19,595 nucleotides of DNA from JACMMS01 sp043772865 (GCA_043772865.1 JAYVFU010000017.1:1-19595); one strand, 5' to 3'. Positions 1 through 8,866 are shown, counted from the stretch's first letter. Translations and numbers: made by a program. Notes: generated by a model not told the origin, from the letters alone.

Positions 1-78
1 GCCAACCTAAATGTCACCGCACTTTTGTATCGCGATACCAAAGGTTGGCCAACTGTGGTTTGGAAACGGAATTTATAG
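1..78 (+). CDS. gspK: GspK, C-terminal end only (T2SS minor pseudopilin)
   Basis: This is an open frame running in from the left edge and ending at a TAG at 76-78; only the last 25 residues are visible. They read as a short beta-strand tail ending in hydrophobic and basic residues (VVWKRNL), which resembles the C-terminus of GspK. GspK is the large minor pseudopilin at the tip of the T2SS pseudopilus. The main support is position: gspK normally lies directly before gspL, and gspL starts 34 bases downstream. The fragment is too short for a firm assignment from sequence alone. Confidence 0.6.
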   Translation, partial: ANLNVTALLYRDTKGWPTVVWKRNL

Positions 79-112
79 AGGCCCCTTTCATGCATATAAA
101 TAGGCGCATACC

Positions 113-1468
113 GTGACAATTTTACGTATTTTTATTCAAGATTTTGACCTTCAATTAGATAGCCTAATGGTTGAGTGGTTATTATTTGGCGATACAGGCT
201 TAGTGCTAAAGCAAGGCGATAATGCACTGTCTGACCTGCCAATGGCAGACAACACCGAAGTGGTTATCCCAGCGGATTGGGTAAGTTTTACACCGGCCAC
301 TTTGCCACCAGGAAATCGCAAACGCGTGTTTGATGCCCTGCCCTATTTGATTGAAGACCATCTCATGGCAAGCCCAGAAACAGTACACGTTGTGGTAAGT
401 GATAATTTGCAATATACCAAATCTGCTTTTGTTAGCGCTTTAAAAAATAGTTATATAAAAGAAAATGCAGTAGACGTTAGTGCTGTAGAAGACAGTGCTG
501 TAGAAGATAGCTCAGCAAAAAACAGTACTATATTAGCCAGTATAGACAAACAAAAACTGAGTGATGTTTTAAAGCTTTTAAAACAGCATGACATTTATCC
601 TAATCGTTTATTGCCAGCCACACTTATCGCCAAACTAGCACCCAATAGCTGGAGTTTTATATGTGATAAACAAACGATTTTCGTGCGTACAGCGCAAAAT
701 AATGGTTTGGCACTTATGTTTGATGATGAAAATACGACTCAGCAATTGCCGCCACTCGCTTTGCAGCTAGCCATCAACCAAGCAAATGATGCTCAAACTG
801 CGCCTAAAGAAATTTTTGTGTATGGCAATCTGGGTGATGAAAAAGTAACCTTAGATTTAGCTAACTGGACATCTCAACTAGGCATTCCTTTTGTACAAAA
901 AAATAGTGTTTGGAAGAGTACCGCGCCACTCACTAACTTAAAAGCCGGCATGAATTTTTTACAAGGTCCATTTGGGCCAGCCAATCAAGGTTGGGCAGCT
1001 CTAACCCAAGCCAAGCCCGCCCTTTGGTTAGCATGTTTAATGGTATTAATTAGCCTTGTAGGCTCTGGTGTTGATTGGGCGCACAAAAGTCTACAAAAAA
1101 ATCGCTTAGATAAAGCTATGAAAACGCTTTTTATTAGTACATTTCCCGATGCTACCAACGTAGTGGATGCGCCCTTGCAAATGCAAAGAAAACTAAGTGA
1201 AATGCAACATGCCTCAGGCGTAACTGAAGGAAATGACTTTTTGCCTTTATTGGCAAAAGTGAGTGAGCGTACTGGTGGCCTAGCAAATGTTAGCGCGATT
1301 GACTATATAGCAAACCAACTTACTTTGAGTTTGCAAGCTAACAGCGAAGATGCCGCACGTAGCTTAGTGCAAAAAATATCAATCCCAGGGCAAATCATCA
1401 ACATACAAAATTTAAAAACTGCCAATAATGCGGTGACTTATCAATTAGTATTTAAGGCGGTGCAGTAA
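113..1468 (+). CDS. gspL: GspL, T2SS inner membrane platform protein
   Basis: GspL (451 aa) recruits the ATPase GspE to the inner membrane and pairs with GspM. The layout fits the family: a cytoplasmic actin-like region of about 290 residues, one membrane segment at about 302-321, and a periplasmic C-terminal domain of about 120 residues. The start is a GTG at 113 with a weak AGG at 102-104. The nearby ATG at 90 is in another frame and reaches a stop within nine codons. The cytoplasmic part has an acidic linker at about 119-136 with a perfect tandem repeat of Ser-Ala-Val-Glu-Asp (123-132). The stop codon shares one base with the gspM start (TAATG), so the two are probably translationally coupled. 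The identification rests on layout and neighbours; the primary sequence is divergent, as is usual for GspL. Confidence 0.9.
   Translation: MTILRIFIQDFDLQLDSLMVEWLLFGDTGLVLKQGDNALSDLPMADNTEVVIPADWVSFTPATLPPGNRKRVFDALPYLIEDHLMASPETVHVVVSDNLQYTKSAFVSALKNSYIKENAVDVSAVEDSAVEDSSAKNSTILASIDKQKLSDVLKLLKQHDIYPNRLLPATLIAKLAPNSWSFICDKQTIFVRTAQNNGLALMFDDENTTQQLPPLALQLAINQANDAQTAPKEIFVYGNLGDEKVTLDLANWTSQLGIPFVQKNSVWKSTAPLTNLKAGMNFLQGPFGPANQGWAALTQAKPALWLACLMVLISLVGSGVDWAHKSLQKNRLDKAMKTLFISTFPDATNVVDAPLQMQRKLSEMQHASGVTEGNDFLPLLAKVSERTGGLANVSAIDYIANQLTLSLQANSEDAARSLVQKISIPGQIINIQNLKTANNAVTYQLVFKAVQ
479..508 (+). repeat. 15-bp in-frame tandem repeat in gspL
   Basis: Two adjacent 15-base copies (AGTGCTGTAGAAGAC and AGTGCTGTAGAAGAT) differ only at the last base and encode Ser-Ala-Val-Glu-Asp twice. 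The preceding codons (Val-Asp-Val-Ser-Ala) look like a degraded further copy. The unit length keeps the frame, so copy number could vary without breaking GspL. Confidence 0.85.
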
Positions 1469-1959
1469 TGTGGAACAGTATAAAATTAAAATGGCAAAAT
1501 GCCCCAAGCAGTGACCGCCGGATTTATATGTTGCTAGCAATTATCGTAGGCTTAGCTTTTATATACGCGTTCATTTGGCTGCCTAGCATCCATGCACGGT
1601 TAAGATTAGCCCAAGAAATAACAGAAAAAGAATCTCAGCTACAACAAATGCAAGCTCAAGTAATGCAAGTTAAAGCCTTACAAAGCTCTGTTAAACTAAG
1701 CCATAGCAATGCACAAGGCTTACAAAGCGCGCTAGAAAGCTCTGCAAAATTACATGGCATGATGTCTAACATCAATAAAATTCAACTTAATAAAGAAGGT
1801 GCAATCGATATCAGTTTGCCTAAAGTAAATTTTGATAGCTGGATAAGTTGGGTCAGTGCATTGCAGAATGAGCATCAAATTCGTGTGCTAAATGCTGACA
1901 TTGCTGCACTAGGTAATAGCAATATGGTGCAAGTCGATGCAACTTTTAGCGCGCAGTAA
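1468..1959 (+). CDS. gspM: GspM, T2SS inner membrane platform protein
   Basis: GspM (163 aa) is the bitopic inner membrane partner of GspL. It has a short cytoplasmic N-terminus, one membrane segment at about 21-41 ending in LPSI, then a Gln- and Glu-rich coiled-coil stretch at about 46-75, and a small periplasmic ferredoxin-like domain. Size and layout match the family. The ATG overlaps the gspL stop by one base, so expression probably depends on gspL translation. Its position between gspL and gspN is the standard T2SS order. GspM is poorly conserved in sequence, so context carries much of the call. Confidence 0.88.
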   Translation: MWNSIKLKWQNAPSSDRRIYMLLAIIVGLAFIYAFIWLPSIHARLRLAQEITEKESQLQQMQAQVMQVKALQSSVKLSHSNAQGLQSALESSAKLHGMMSNINKIQLNKEGAIDISLPKVNFDSWISWVSALQNEHQIRVLNADIAALGNSNMVQVDATFSAQ

Positions 1960-2009
1960 TTAAAGCTATCCAACATTAAAACTAATCAATACAGCATCTT
2001 ATCTTAACC

Positions 2010-2795
2010 ATGAACAAAAAACGTGCTCTTTTATTAGTTGGCTTAATCGCTTTAATAATAGGTTTATTTAAGTTTGCACCTGCAACTTTAATCAGCCGAT
2101 ATATTGCTCATAAAACGGCTAACACCGTGTTATTAACCAATGCACAGGGCACCATTTGGCAAGGTAACGCTGAGTTGACCATAAGCGGCGAGCAATCAAC
2201 ACTAATGCTTGATCATGCACTTTCTATTGGACAAATTGATTGGCATGTTAAGGCCTCTCGCTTATTGTTAGGTGAACTCAATATAGCCATCATTAAAAAT
2301 AATACTGAATTTGCTACCCTAACACTGACGCCTAATAAGTTATTGGTCGAAAAGCTGGATCTAGATTTACCTGCTAGCGTAATATCGACTTTATTACCCA
2401 GGCTAAATGCGGCGCAATTAGGTGGAAAACTACATATTAGTTCTTCTAGATTTAGTGTGGCTGATTTAAATCACTCTAATTTAAAACCAAATTTTACTGG
2501 TCAAATTCAAGTAGCTTGGCTGCAAGCAAGCTCTGCTTTAAGTGCTATTAATCCACTAGGACAATATCAAGCTATTATTGATGGCGCTAATGAGCTTGCG
2601 ATGATTAAAGTTTCCACAATGAATGGACCATTGATAATTAAGGGAGATGGTACTTTTAACTTAAATAATGACTTAGTATTTAACGGTAACGCAAGTGCAG
2701 AAAACAATCAAAAACAAGCCCTTGCGCCTTTATTGCATGTGTTAGGCAATGAGGTTGATGCAGGTAGCGGTCTTTATAAAATCAAGTTAAATTAA
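2010..2795 (+). CDS. gspN: GspN, T2SS protein N
   Basis: A 261-residue protein with an N-terminal membrane anchor at about 5-24, followed by a beta-rich periplasmic domain. Features typical of GspN include a glycine-tryptophan motif after the anchor (GTIWQGNAEL), an IDWHV segment, and a C-terminal stretch of repeated amphipathic strands ending in GLYKIKLN. GspN is an accessory T2SS component found in only some systems; its exact role is unclear. The gene starts 50 bases after gspM and is followed by gspC after 18 bases. The stretch before the ATG (ATCTTATCTTAACC) has no clear ribosome binding site, so translation may be modest or coupled to gspM. Confidence 0.85.
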   Translation: MNKKRALLLVGLIALIIGLFKFAPATLISRYIAHKTANTVLLTNAQGTIWQGNAELTISGEQSTLMLDHALSIGQIDWHVKASRLLLGELNIAIIKNNTEFATLTLTPNKLLVEKLDLDLPASVISTLLPRLNAAQLGGKLHISSSRFSVADLNHSNLKPNFTGQIQVAWLQASSALSAINPLGQYQAIIDGANELAMIKVSTMNGPLIIKGDGTFNLNNDLVFNGNASAENNQKQALAPLLHVLGNEVDAGSGLYKIKLN

Positions 2796-2813
2796 TGAGG
2801 TTTAAGCATTGAT

Positions 2814-3344
2814 ATGGCACGTATAACTATTTCAAAACCTTGGCAAAACATCACCATTAATATGCTTAATTACGTGATGGTGGTTTTACTTGCGCTAACT
2901 TTGGCTTATTGGTTTTGGGTGTTTTTTAAACCTTTACCCATCGCCAAAGTTCAGCCTTTAGAGGCCTCTACATCCACATTACTACCTTCCATTTTGGCTG
3001 GACATTGGTTTAATCAAGCAAAAAGTCCACTAATAACGCTGGATAATAATAGTTTAAAATTATTAGGCGTAATGAGCACGACGCACCACAGCCCTGGTTT
3101 TGCTATTTTTAAATTAGCTGATGGAAAACAAATTCATGCTTTGCTTAATCACGAAGTTATTGCTGGCACGCAATTAGTAGCAATTACTAAAAATTCTGTC
3201 ACGATTTCACAAAATGGCGCGGAATCTAAAGTGATGCTAGAAGATACTAAAACTTTAGAAGGCAGTAAAAATATGACACCAAAGTCATTAGATAGCATCA
3301 ATACAGGTGGTTTTAATATACAAAGTTTAATGAATAAAAAATAG
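2814..3344 (+). CDS. gspC: GspC, T2SS HR-domain protein lacking a PDZ domain
   Basis: This 176-residue protein has a short cytoplasmic N-terminus, a membrane segment at about 20-38, a Pro/Ser linker, and a homology region (HR) domain at about 58-150. HR features visible are LAGHWF near 61, then LKLLGVMSTTHHSPGFAIF and the paired strands around LLNHEVIAGTQLVAI. GspC links the inner membrane platform to the N0 domain of the secretin GspD. The protein ends about 25 residues after the HR domain in a Gly/Asn tail, so it has no PDZ or coiled-coil C-terminus; many GspC proteins are about 270-300 aa. The upstream TGAGG at 2796-2800 is a possible ribosome binding site, though distant. Automatic annotation might label it T2SS protein N. 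Confidence 0.85.
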   Translation: MARITISKPWQNITINMLNYVMVVLLALTLAYWFWVFFKPLPIAKVQPLEASTSTLLPSILAGHWFNQAKSPLITLDNNSLKLLGVMSTTHHSPGFAIFKLADGKQIHALLNHEVIAGTQLVAITKNSVTISQNGAESKVMLEDTKTLEGSKNMTPKSLDSINTGGFNIQSLMNKK

Positions 3345-3362
3345 ACAAAAATAATACATGGC

Positions 3363-4580
3363 TTATTTAATCAGCTGATTCATTTCAATAATTGGTAGCA
3401 GAATAGCCAGCACAATCGCCAGTACCATCGCGCCCATCACTAAAATCAATACTGGTTCTAGCAAAGCCGTGAGCAAACCAATACGATTTTCCATTTCGCG
3501 GGTTTGTTGGGCGGCAGCACTTTCTAACATTTGGTCCAAACGCCCAGTTGCTTCTGCGCTGCTAAGTAAGTGAATTAAAATAGGTGGAAACAACTTACCT
3601 TTTTTTAATGCACGGCTTAATGGCGTACCATCTCGCACCATATCAATGGCTTCATCCACCGCCAATCGCATAGGTAAATTGCTGATAATTTTAGCGGCGG
3701 CCTTCATGGCACTGATAATAGGTACACCACTCCCCACTAAAATTGCTAAGGTACTGGCCAGGCGTGCAGTATTTAAACCACGTACCAAACCACCTAAAAG
3801 TGGCAACTTTAATAGTTGCTCATGCCATTTAAATCGAGTTTGTGGATTAGCCAATGCTTGACGAATGGCAAATACGGCAATCGCGATAATCGCTAGTAAA
3901 TAAGGCCAAGTGGCACGTAATAAATCACTAAGCGCAATAAGCGCACGGGTCAGTAGTGGCAGCGTTTGGTGCGATTGCTCAAATGCACTTACTACTTGTG
4001 GCACTACATAAATAAGTAGGCCACTCACTACAAGCAACGCAACAACAGTTACTAAAGCGGGATAAATAAACGCCATGAGTACTTTTTGTTTTAGCACATT
4101 GCGCGATTCGGTATATTCTGCCAAACGCAAAGTCACTTTGGCTAACTCTCCCGATTCTTCACCTGCAAAAACAATAGCGCGGTAAATATCTGGGAAAATT
4201 TTAGGATATTTGGCTAATGCACGCGATAAAGTGCTCCCTGCCATTACTTCTGCACGAATGCCTTGCATGACTTCTTTGGTGTAGTCATCTTCGGCCTGCT
4301 CTACAATCGCATTGAGCACTTGGTCTACCGTTAATCCTGCAGTAAGCAAGGTGGATATTTGACGTGTGACTAAACATAGCTCAGCTGAGCTGAAATTTTT
4401 CTTTTCAAAAAAATGGCTATTTTTAGCCGCTTCAATTGATTCATCCAATGCATCAACCTTAAGCGGCGTTAGTTGCATATCACGTAAACGGCTACGTGCA
4501 AGGCGGATGGTCTCACCTTCTATCGTGCCTTTACACAGTTTACCAGTAGCATCTAATGCTTCAAATTTAAAAACTGCCAT
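3363..4580 (-). CDS. gspF: GspF, T2SS inner membrane platform protein
   Basis: GspF (405 aa, full family length) is the polytopic core of the T2SS inner membrane platform and is thought to couple GspE ATP hydrolysis to pseudopilus assembly. It opens with the typical strand MAVFKFEALDATGK and carries two copies of the T2SSF helical domain at about 70-195 and 273-395. Family signatures visible are LTAGLTVDQVLNAI, the FAGEESGEL loop, and LVGSGVPIISAMK in the second copy. Three membrane segments lie at about 168-192, 218-238 and 372-398. It follows gspE after 17 bases on the same strand. Its stop codon lies only 18 bases from the gspC stop on the opposite strand, with no terminator between them. 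Confidence 0.97.
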   Translation of the reverse strand: MAVFKFEALDATGKLCKGTIEGETIRLARSRLRDMQLTPLKVDALDESIEAAKNSHFFEKKNFSSAELCLVTRQISTLLTAGLTVDQVLNAIVEQAEDDYTKEVMQGIRAEVMAGSTLSRALAKYPKIFPDIYRAIVFAGEESGELAKVTLRLAEYTESRNVLKQKVLMAFIYPALVTVVALLVVSGLLIYVVPQVVSAFEQSHQTLPLLTRALIALSDLLRATWPYLLAIIAIAVFAIRQALANPQTRFKWHEQLLKLPLLGGLVRGLNTARLASTLAILVGSGVPIISAMKAAAKIISNLPMRLAVDEAIDMVRDGTPLSRALKKGKLFPPILIHLLSSAEATGRLDQMLESAAAQQTREMENRIGLLTALLEPVLILVMGAMVLAIVLAILLPIIEMNQLIK

Positions 4581-4597
4581 ATGGATGCCTGTATAAA

Positions 4598-6118
4598 CTA
4601 ATCTCGTGTTACCGACAATAACTCTTCTAGCGAAGTAAATCCATCAATCACCCAACGCATGCCATCAGCACGCAAATCTAACATGCCCAGTTTTAAGGCA
4701 TGTTGGCGAATAACCTGTTCTGCAGAACGGTCATGCACGGCGCGCTTGAGGGCATCATCCATGGTCAATAGTTCGTAAATACCTGTTCTGCCACTATAGC
4801 CCGTGTGATGACAATGCTCGCAACCCACAGCACGGTAAATTAATTGTGGTTGCTTCACTTTGAGAGCGTTTTGTTTTGAATTAATTAAATGCGCATTGAT
4901 CAGATCTAGCTCAGTTTCATCAGGTGCGGCTCCCTGCTTGCAATGCGCACACAGCAAGCGTACCAAGCGCTGGGCCAACACGCCAGATAATGAAGACGCC
5001 AGTAAAAATGGCTCCACACCCATATCCATTAAACGTGCTACGGCAGAAACCGCATCGTTGGTATGTAAAGTCGCCAGCACCAAGTGACCTGTTAAGCTCG
5101 CTTGTACAGCAATTTGTGCAGTTTCTACATCACGAATTTCACCTATCATAATCACATCAGGGTCTTGCCGTAAAATTGAGCGCAAGGCCTTGGCAAAGGT
5201 CATCTCAATGCGGGCATTGACTTGCGTTTGCGCTATTTGTGCCAAATCATATTCAATGGGGTCTTCTACCGTCATGATATTGAGTTTGCTGGCATCTACA
5301 CGTGATAATGCTGAATATAGCGTGGTGGTTTTACCTGAGCCCGTTGGCCCTGTAACTAAGATAATGCCGTGTGGCTGATGAATTAAGTGATCAATATCAT
5401 CCAAGGTATGATTACTCATACCAAGGCTTGATAAATTCATACGGCTGCTATCTTTTTCTAAAATACGCAATACAGCACGTTCACCATGACCAGTTGGCAG
5501 CGTAGAAACCCGCACATCTACCGCTTTACCAGCAATTCTTAAAGTAATACGCCCATCTTGCGGTAATCGCTTTTCTGCAATATCTAACTGTGCCATCACT
5601 TTTAGGCGAGATACCATGGCCGCATGCAAGCCACGATGCGGCTCTACAATATTGCGCATGGCGCCATCAATTCTAAAGCGCACCACAGAGCGTGTTTCAT
5701 AAGGCTCAATATGCACGTCAGACGCATTGGCCGACAAAGCTTGCGTTAAAATAGCATTAATCATGCGGATAACGGGCGCGCCATCATCGGCTTCCAATAA
5801 ATCCTCAACTTCTGGTAATTCTTGTAATAACTTAGATAAATCCAAATCGCTTTTAATATCATCGGCAAGCCCAGCCGCGCCAGCATTTTGTGAGTAAGTT
5901 TGCGTCAGTAGTTTTTCAAAAGTCTCAACACTGATGATAGATGCCCGCACTTTAACACCTAGCACTCGCCTAACTTCAGTGAGCGCTTCTGCAGAAGCAC
6001 CTTCACGCATTACGACTTCTGCGCCATCATCTGTGTAATTAACTAAAACAATGCCTTTTGCCTTAGCAAACGGGTATGGAATTAAGCGTGTATGATGTGT
6101 TGTAAATATTGGATTCAT
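4598..6118 (-). CDS. gspE: GspE, T2SS assembly ATPase
   Basis: GspE (506 aa) is the hexameric cytoplasmic ATPase that powers pseudopilus assembly. Key elements are all present: a Walker A P-loop at 257-264 (GPTGSGKT), an Asp box around 286 (VEDPIEY), a Walker B/Glu region at about 320-330 (DPDVIMIGEIRD), a His box around 352 (LHTNDA), and the zinc-binding tetracysteine motif C390-x2-C393 ... C433-x2-C436 that marks GspE among type II/IV ATPases. The N1E domain is at about 60-140. The gene is divergent from gspD across a 239-base gap and forms a two-gene unit with gspF. No convincing ribosome binding site precedes the ATG at 6118. Confidence 0.97.
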   Translation of the reverse strand: MNPIFTTHHTRLIPYPFAKAKGIVLVNYTDDGAEVVMREGASAEALTEVRRVLGVKVRASIISVETFEKLLTQTYSQNAGAAGLADDIKSDLDLSKLLQELPEVEDLLEADDGAPVIRMINAILTQALSANASDVHIEPYETRSVVRFRIDGAMRNIVEPHRGLHAAMVSRLKVMAQLDIAEKRLPQDGRITLRIAGKAVDVRVSTLPTGHGERAVLRILEKDSSRMNLSSLGMSNHTLDDIDHLIHQPHGIILVTGPTGSGKTTTLYSALSRVDASKLNIMTVEDPIEYDLAQIAQTQVNARIEMTFAKALRSILRQDPDVIMIGEIRDVETAQIAVQASLTGHLVLATLHTNDAVSAVARLMDMGVEPFLLASSLSGVLAQRLVRLLCAHCKQGAAPDETELDLINAHLINSKQNALKVKQPQLIYRAVGCEHCHHTGYSGRTGIYELLTMDDALKRAVHDRSAEQVIRQHALKLGMLDLRADGMRWVIDGFTSLEELLSVTRD

Positions 6119-6357
6119 AATATTTTGTGACAGTGAGTCATGTTTTAATTAGATCAAAAATTGGATTAACGAATACCATAGCTTGTAATTTAAAATTAAT
6201 CCATAATAAGAATATTGTTTGGTATCTAAATAGGTTTTATAACATCATACTTTAAATTTGACTAAACAAGCCTAACACCACGCACATGTACAAGTTTCGA
6301 TAGCTATCATTGTTTTATCCATTATTTTAATAAGCATTCAAATATAAAAGCTTAAAA
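6119..6357. promoter_or_regulatory. Divergent control region between gspE and gspD
   Basis: This AT-rich gap must hold start signals for gspE-gspF (minus) and gspD (plus). Visible structures are an 8-base inverted repeat TGGATTAA / TTAATCCA (6162-6169 and 6196-6203) and a perfect 10-base palindrome GATAGCTATC at 6299-6308, about 50 bases before the gspD start. A TTGACT hexamer in the plus orientation lies in AAATTTGACTAAAC near 6258, but no good -10 box follows at the right spacing. Promoter positions are therefore not assigned. Confidence 0.5.
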
Positions 6358-8460
6358 ATGAAAAACTCTTTGTTCAAACTGGTTAAATTTCTCCTCATTG
6401 TAAACCTGTTACTTTGTCATATAGCCTATGCACTTGAAGAAGAAAAAGCTTCTTTGAACTTTGTAAATGCCGATATTGAATCTGTGATCAAAGCAATTGG
6501 GCAAATCAGTGGCAAAAACTTTATTATTGACCCACGTGTTAAAGGCACTATTAATATTGCTTCAGCAACGCCAATTTCACCAACCATGGCTTATCAAGTT
6601 TTACTTTCAGCACTTAGAACACAAGGATTTACTGCGGTTGAAGGCAATGGCATCATCACCATATTGCCCGAAGCGGATGCTAAAACGCGCTATAGCCCAA
6701 CCGTAAATGGTAATAATAAATCCAGTGGCGACCAAATTATTACCCAAGTGTTTGTCATTAAATATGAATCTGCTAATTTAATAGTGCCAATACTTAAGCC
6801 TTTAATTTCACCTAACAATATTATTAATGCTTACCCCAATAACAATATGTTAGTCATTACAGATTATGCCGAAAATCTCAGAAAAGTAGCCAAACTCATC
6901 AGCACCATAGACCAGCCTAGTAGTATAGAAAATGAAGTGGTCAAAATAAAATATGCGAATGCTGTTGAGCTAACGCAAGTCATTAGCAAGTTAGTAGATA
7001 CGAATACAGCAGCTGAACCAACCAGAAAAATGATTGTGGTAGCAGAGCCAAGATCAAATAGCATTATTTTAAGAAGCGATAATGCAGGGCAAGTAAACCG
7101 CGCTAAAAACTTGATACAGCAATTAGATGTTCAGGCTAGCTCGGGTAACAGTATACATGTGGTGTATTTGCGTAATGCGGATGCTAAAAAATTAGCGGCT
7201 ACTTTACAAGCACTCACAGCCAATTCGTCAGATGTTTTTAGTAGTGTAGATAACACCACAAAAACTACACCAACAGCCGTGACTAACGCTGTTGCCGCTA
7301 ATCCAACCATGCTTAATGCAATCACAGCTATCACACCAGCTATAGCATTACCTTTTACCGATAGAAATATTACTACCACCCCCAGCTCTAGCATGATTCA
7401 AGCGGATGCATCGACCAATGCGCTTATTATTACTGCGCCAGACCATGTATTTAATATGTTACGTGGGGTGATTGATAAGTTAGATATACGGCGTGCACAG
7501 CTCTACATTGAGGCATTAGTAGCAGAAGTTTCAACTGACAAAGCTTCAGAGTTCGGTATTCAATGGCAAGATTTACAAAGTTTAGATGGCACTAGCAATA
7601 GTATTAAATCATTTAGCGGCACTAAATTTAGCACTAACGGTGCGAGCATCACCAGCGTCGCCCAAAATGTTGGCTCAGCCAGCAATGGTTTAAATATAGG
7701 ATTGTTTAAAGGGCAAATCAACGTGCCAGGGCTAGGTACTATCACCAACCTTGGTGTGCTGGCTCACGCTTTAGAATCTGATGCAAATGCCAATATTTTA
7801 TCTAAACCCAACTTACTTACGTTAGATAACGAAGAGGCTAAAATTGTCATCGGGCAAAACGTACCTTTTATTACAGGTCAATACGCACAAACCGGCGGTG
7901 GCAGTGTTAATCCGTTTCAAACCATAGAACGTAAAGATGTAGGATTAACGTTAAAAGTGAAGCCACAAATTTCAGAGTCTGACACGATTAAATTACAAAT
8001 ATACCAAGAAGTTTCAAGCGTATCAGATAGCGCAAATTCGGCTGGTATTACTACCAACAAGCGCTCAATCGAAACCTCAGTCATGGTGGATGATGGCAAT
8101 ATTATTGTGCTAGGCGGTTTAATTGAAGACCGTATTACAGAAACCATTAATAAAGTACCTTTGCTAGGTGATATTCCCGTATTAGGTAATCTGTTTAAAA
8201 CCCAAGGCCGCGAGCATAAAAAAACCAATTTAATGGTATTTTTACGCCCCTATGTGATGCGTGATGGCAATGCGGCAAATACTATTACCAACGATAGGTA
8301 CGAATATATTCGCAATCAAGAAGCCCTTGTCTCACCAAAACCCAATTGGATACTGCCAGATTTCCCTGTTGTTCAAATGCCAGAGATTGGCAAAAAGCTA
8401 TATACAAAACCCTTGTTTGAAAAAGAAATTAATTCTAACAAAGTGGAATCTGCTAAGTAA
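6358..8460 (+). CDS. gspD: GspD, T2SS outer membrane secretin
   Basis: GspD (700 aa) forms the outer membrane channel of the T2SS. A signal peptide is seen at 1-25 (cut after AYA). N0 follows at about 28-100 (LNFVNADIESVIKAI ... FIIDPRVKG), then N1 at about 130-190, N2 at about 193-258 and N3 at about 262-373. A Thr/Ala/Pro-rich insertion sits inside N3 at about 295-345. The secretin domain at about 380-640 has the standard signatures SKPNLLTLDNEEAKIVIG, VGLTLKVKPQIS and VPLLGDIPVLGNLF. A C-terminal tail of about 55 residues could be the pilotin-binding S domain. The gene is divergent from gspE and has only a weak AAAAG before its ATG. Confidence 0.97.
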   Translation: MKNSLFKLVKFLLIVNLLLCHIAYALEEEKASLNFVNADIESVIKAIGQISGKNFIIDPRVKGTINIASATPISPTMAYQVLLSALRTQGFTAVEGNGIITILPEADAKTRYSPTVNGNNKSSGDQIITQVFVIKYESANLIVPILKPLISPNNIINAYPNNNMLVITDYAENLRKVAKLISTIDQPSSIENEVVKIKYANAVELTQVISKLVDTNTAAEPTRKMIVVAEPRSNSIILRSDNAGQVNRAKNLIQQLDVQASSGNSIHVVYLRNADAKKLAATLQALTANSSDVFSSVDNTTKTTPTAVTNAVAANPTMLNAITAITPAIALPFTDRNITTTPSSSMIQADASTNALIITAPDHVFNMLRGVIDKLDIRRAQLYIEALVAEVSTDKASEFGIQWQDLQSLDGTSNSIKSFSGTKFSTNGASITSVAQNVGSASNGLNIGLFKGQINVPGLGTITNLGVLAHALESDANANILSKPNLLTLDNEEAKIVIGQNVPFITGQYAQTGGGSVNPFQTIERKDVGLTLKVKPQISESDTIKLQIYQEVSSVSDSANSAGITTNKRSIETSVMVDDGNIIVLGGLIEDRITETINKVPLLGDIPVLGNLFKTQGREHKKTNLMVFLRPYVMRDGNAANTITNDRYEYIRNQEALVSPKPNWILPDFPVVQMPEIGKKLYTKPLFEKEINSNKVESAK

Positions 8461-8524
8461 AATACATTTCATAAAAATCTATACTCTACTAATTTATTCT
8501 TAACTCATTATTTAATTAATATTC

Positions 8525-8866
8525 ATGACAAACAGATATCTATCGAAAAAAAATATTATTTTTATTAGTTTATTTCTAGTTTTCATAGTTGCTGAAATGG
8601 CTTATTACCGCCATTTACAATTGGAGCATGTGAAAGCCGAAGAAGTGAAACTTGATTTAGAGCGGAAAAATGTAAGTGAGAGAATGCGCGAAGGGGGTAA
8701 ACAACTTGCTGAACAAATGCGCTTGCATCCAATAAAACTACATGAAGACCCTTTTGCTGAGCCAGAGCCTTTAGATACTGATGAGCTAACACAAGCTAGA
8801 TTGTGGCTTAAAACACCACCTGCACAGCGTGCAAAAATATTTCCAGACAAACAAACGCAAGAGTAA
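8525..8866 (+). CDS. Small single-pass membrane protein of unknown function downstream of gspD
   Basis: This 113-residue protein is not recognised. It has a basic N-terminus, one hydrophobic segment at about 9-27, then a strongly charged helical region at about 33-75 rich in Glu, Lys and Arg (possible coiled coil), and an acidic Pro-containing C-terminus with QARLWLKTPPAQR near 90-104. There is no cysteine after the membrane segment, so it is not a lipoprotein; it looks like an inner membrane anchor with a soluble tail. It lies 64 bases after gspD and before a strong terminator, so it is probably the last gene of the gspD transcript. No clear ribosome binding site is seen before the ATG. A T2SS accessory role is an inference from position only. 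Confidence 0.75.
   Translation: MTNRYLSKKNIIFISLFLVFIVAEMAYYRHLQLEHVKAEEVKLDLERKNVSERMREGGKQLAEQMRLHPIKLHEDPFAEPEPLDTDELTQARLWLKTPPAQRAKIFPDKQTQE

Noticed and set aside
6358..8460. Secretin of a type IV pilus (PilQ) or type III system instead of GspD
   Set aside because: N0-N1-N2-N3 layout, neighbouring gspC/E/F/L/M/N genes and the GspE tetracysteine motif all point to T2SS.
8605..8850. Minus-strand frames opposite the small gene after gspD
   Set aside because: The plus-strand frame has a membrane anchor and charged-helix composition and fits the operon; the antisense frames show Cys/Ser-rich composition typical of shadow reading.
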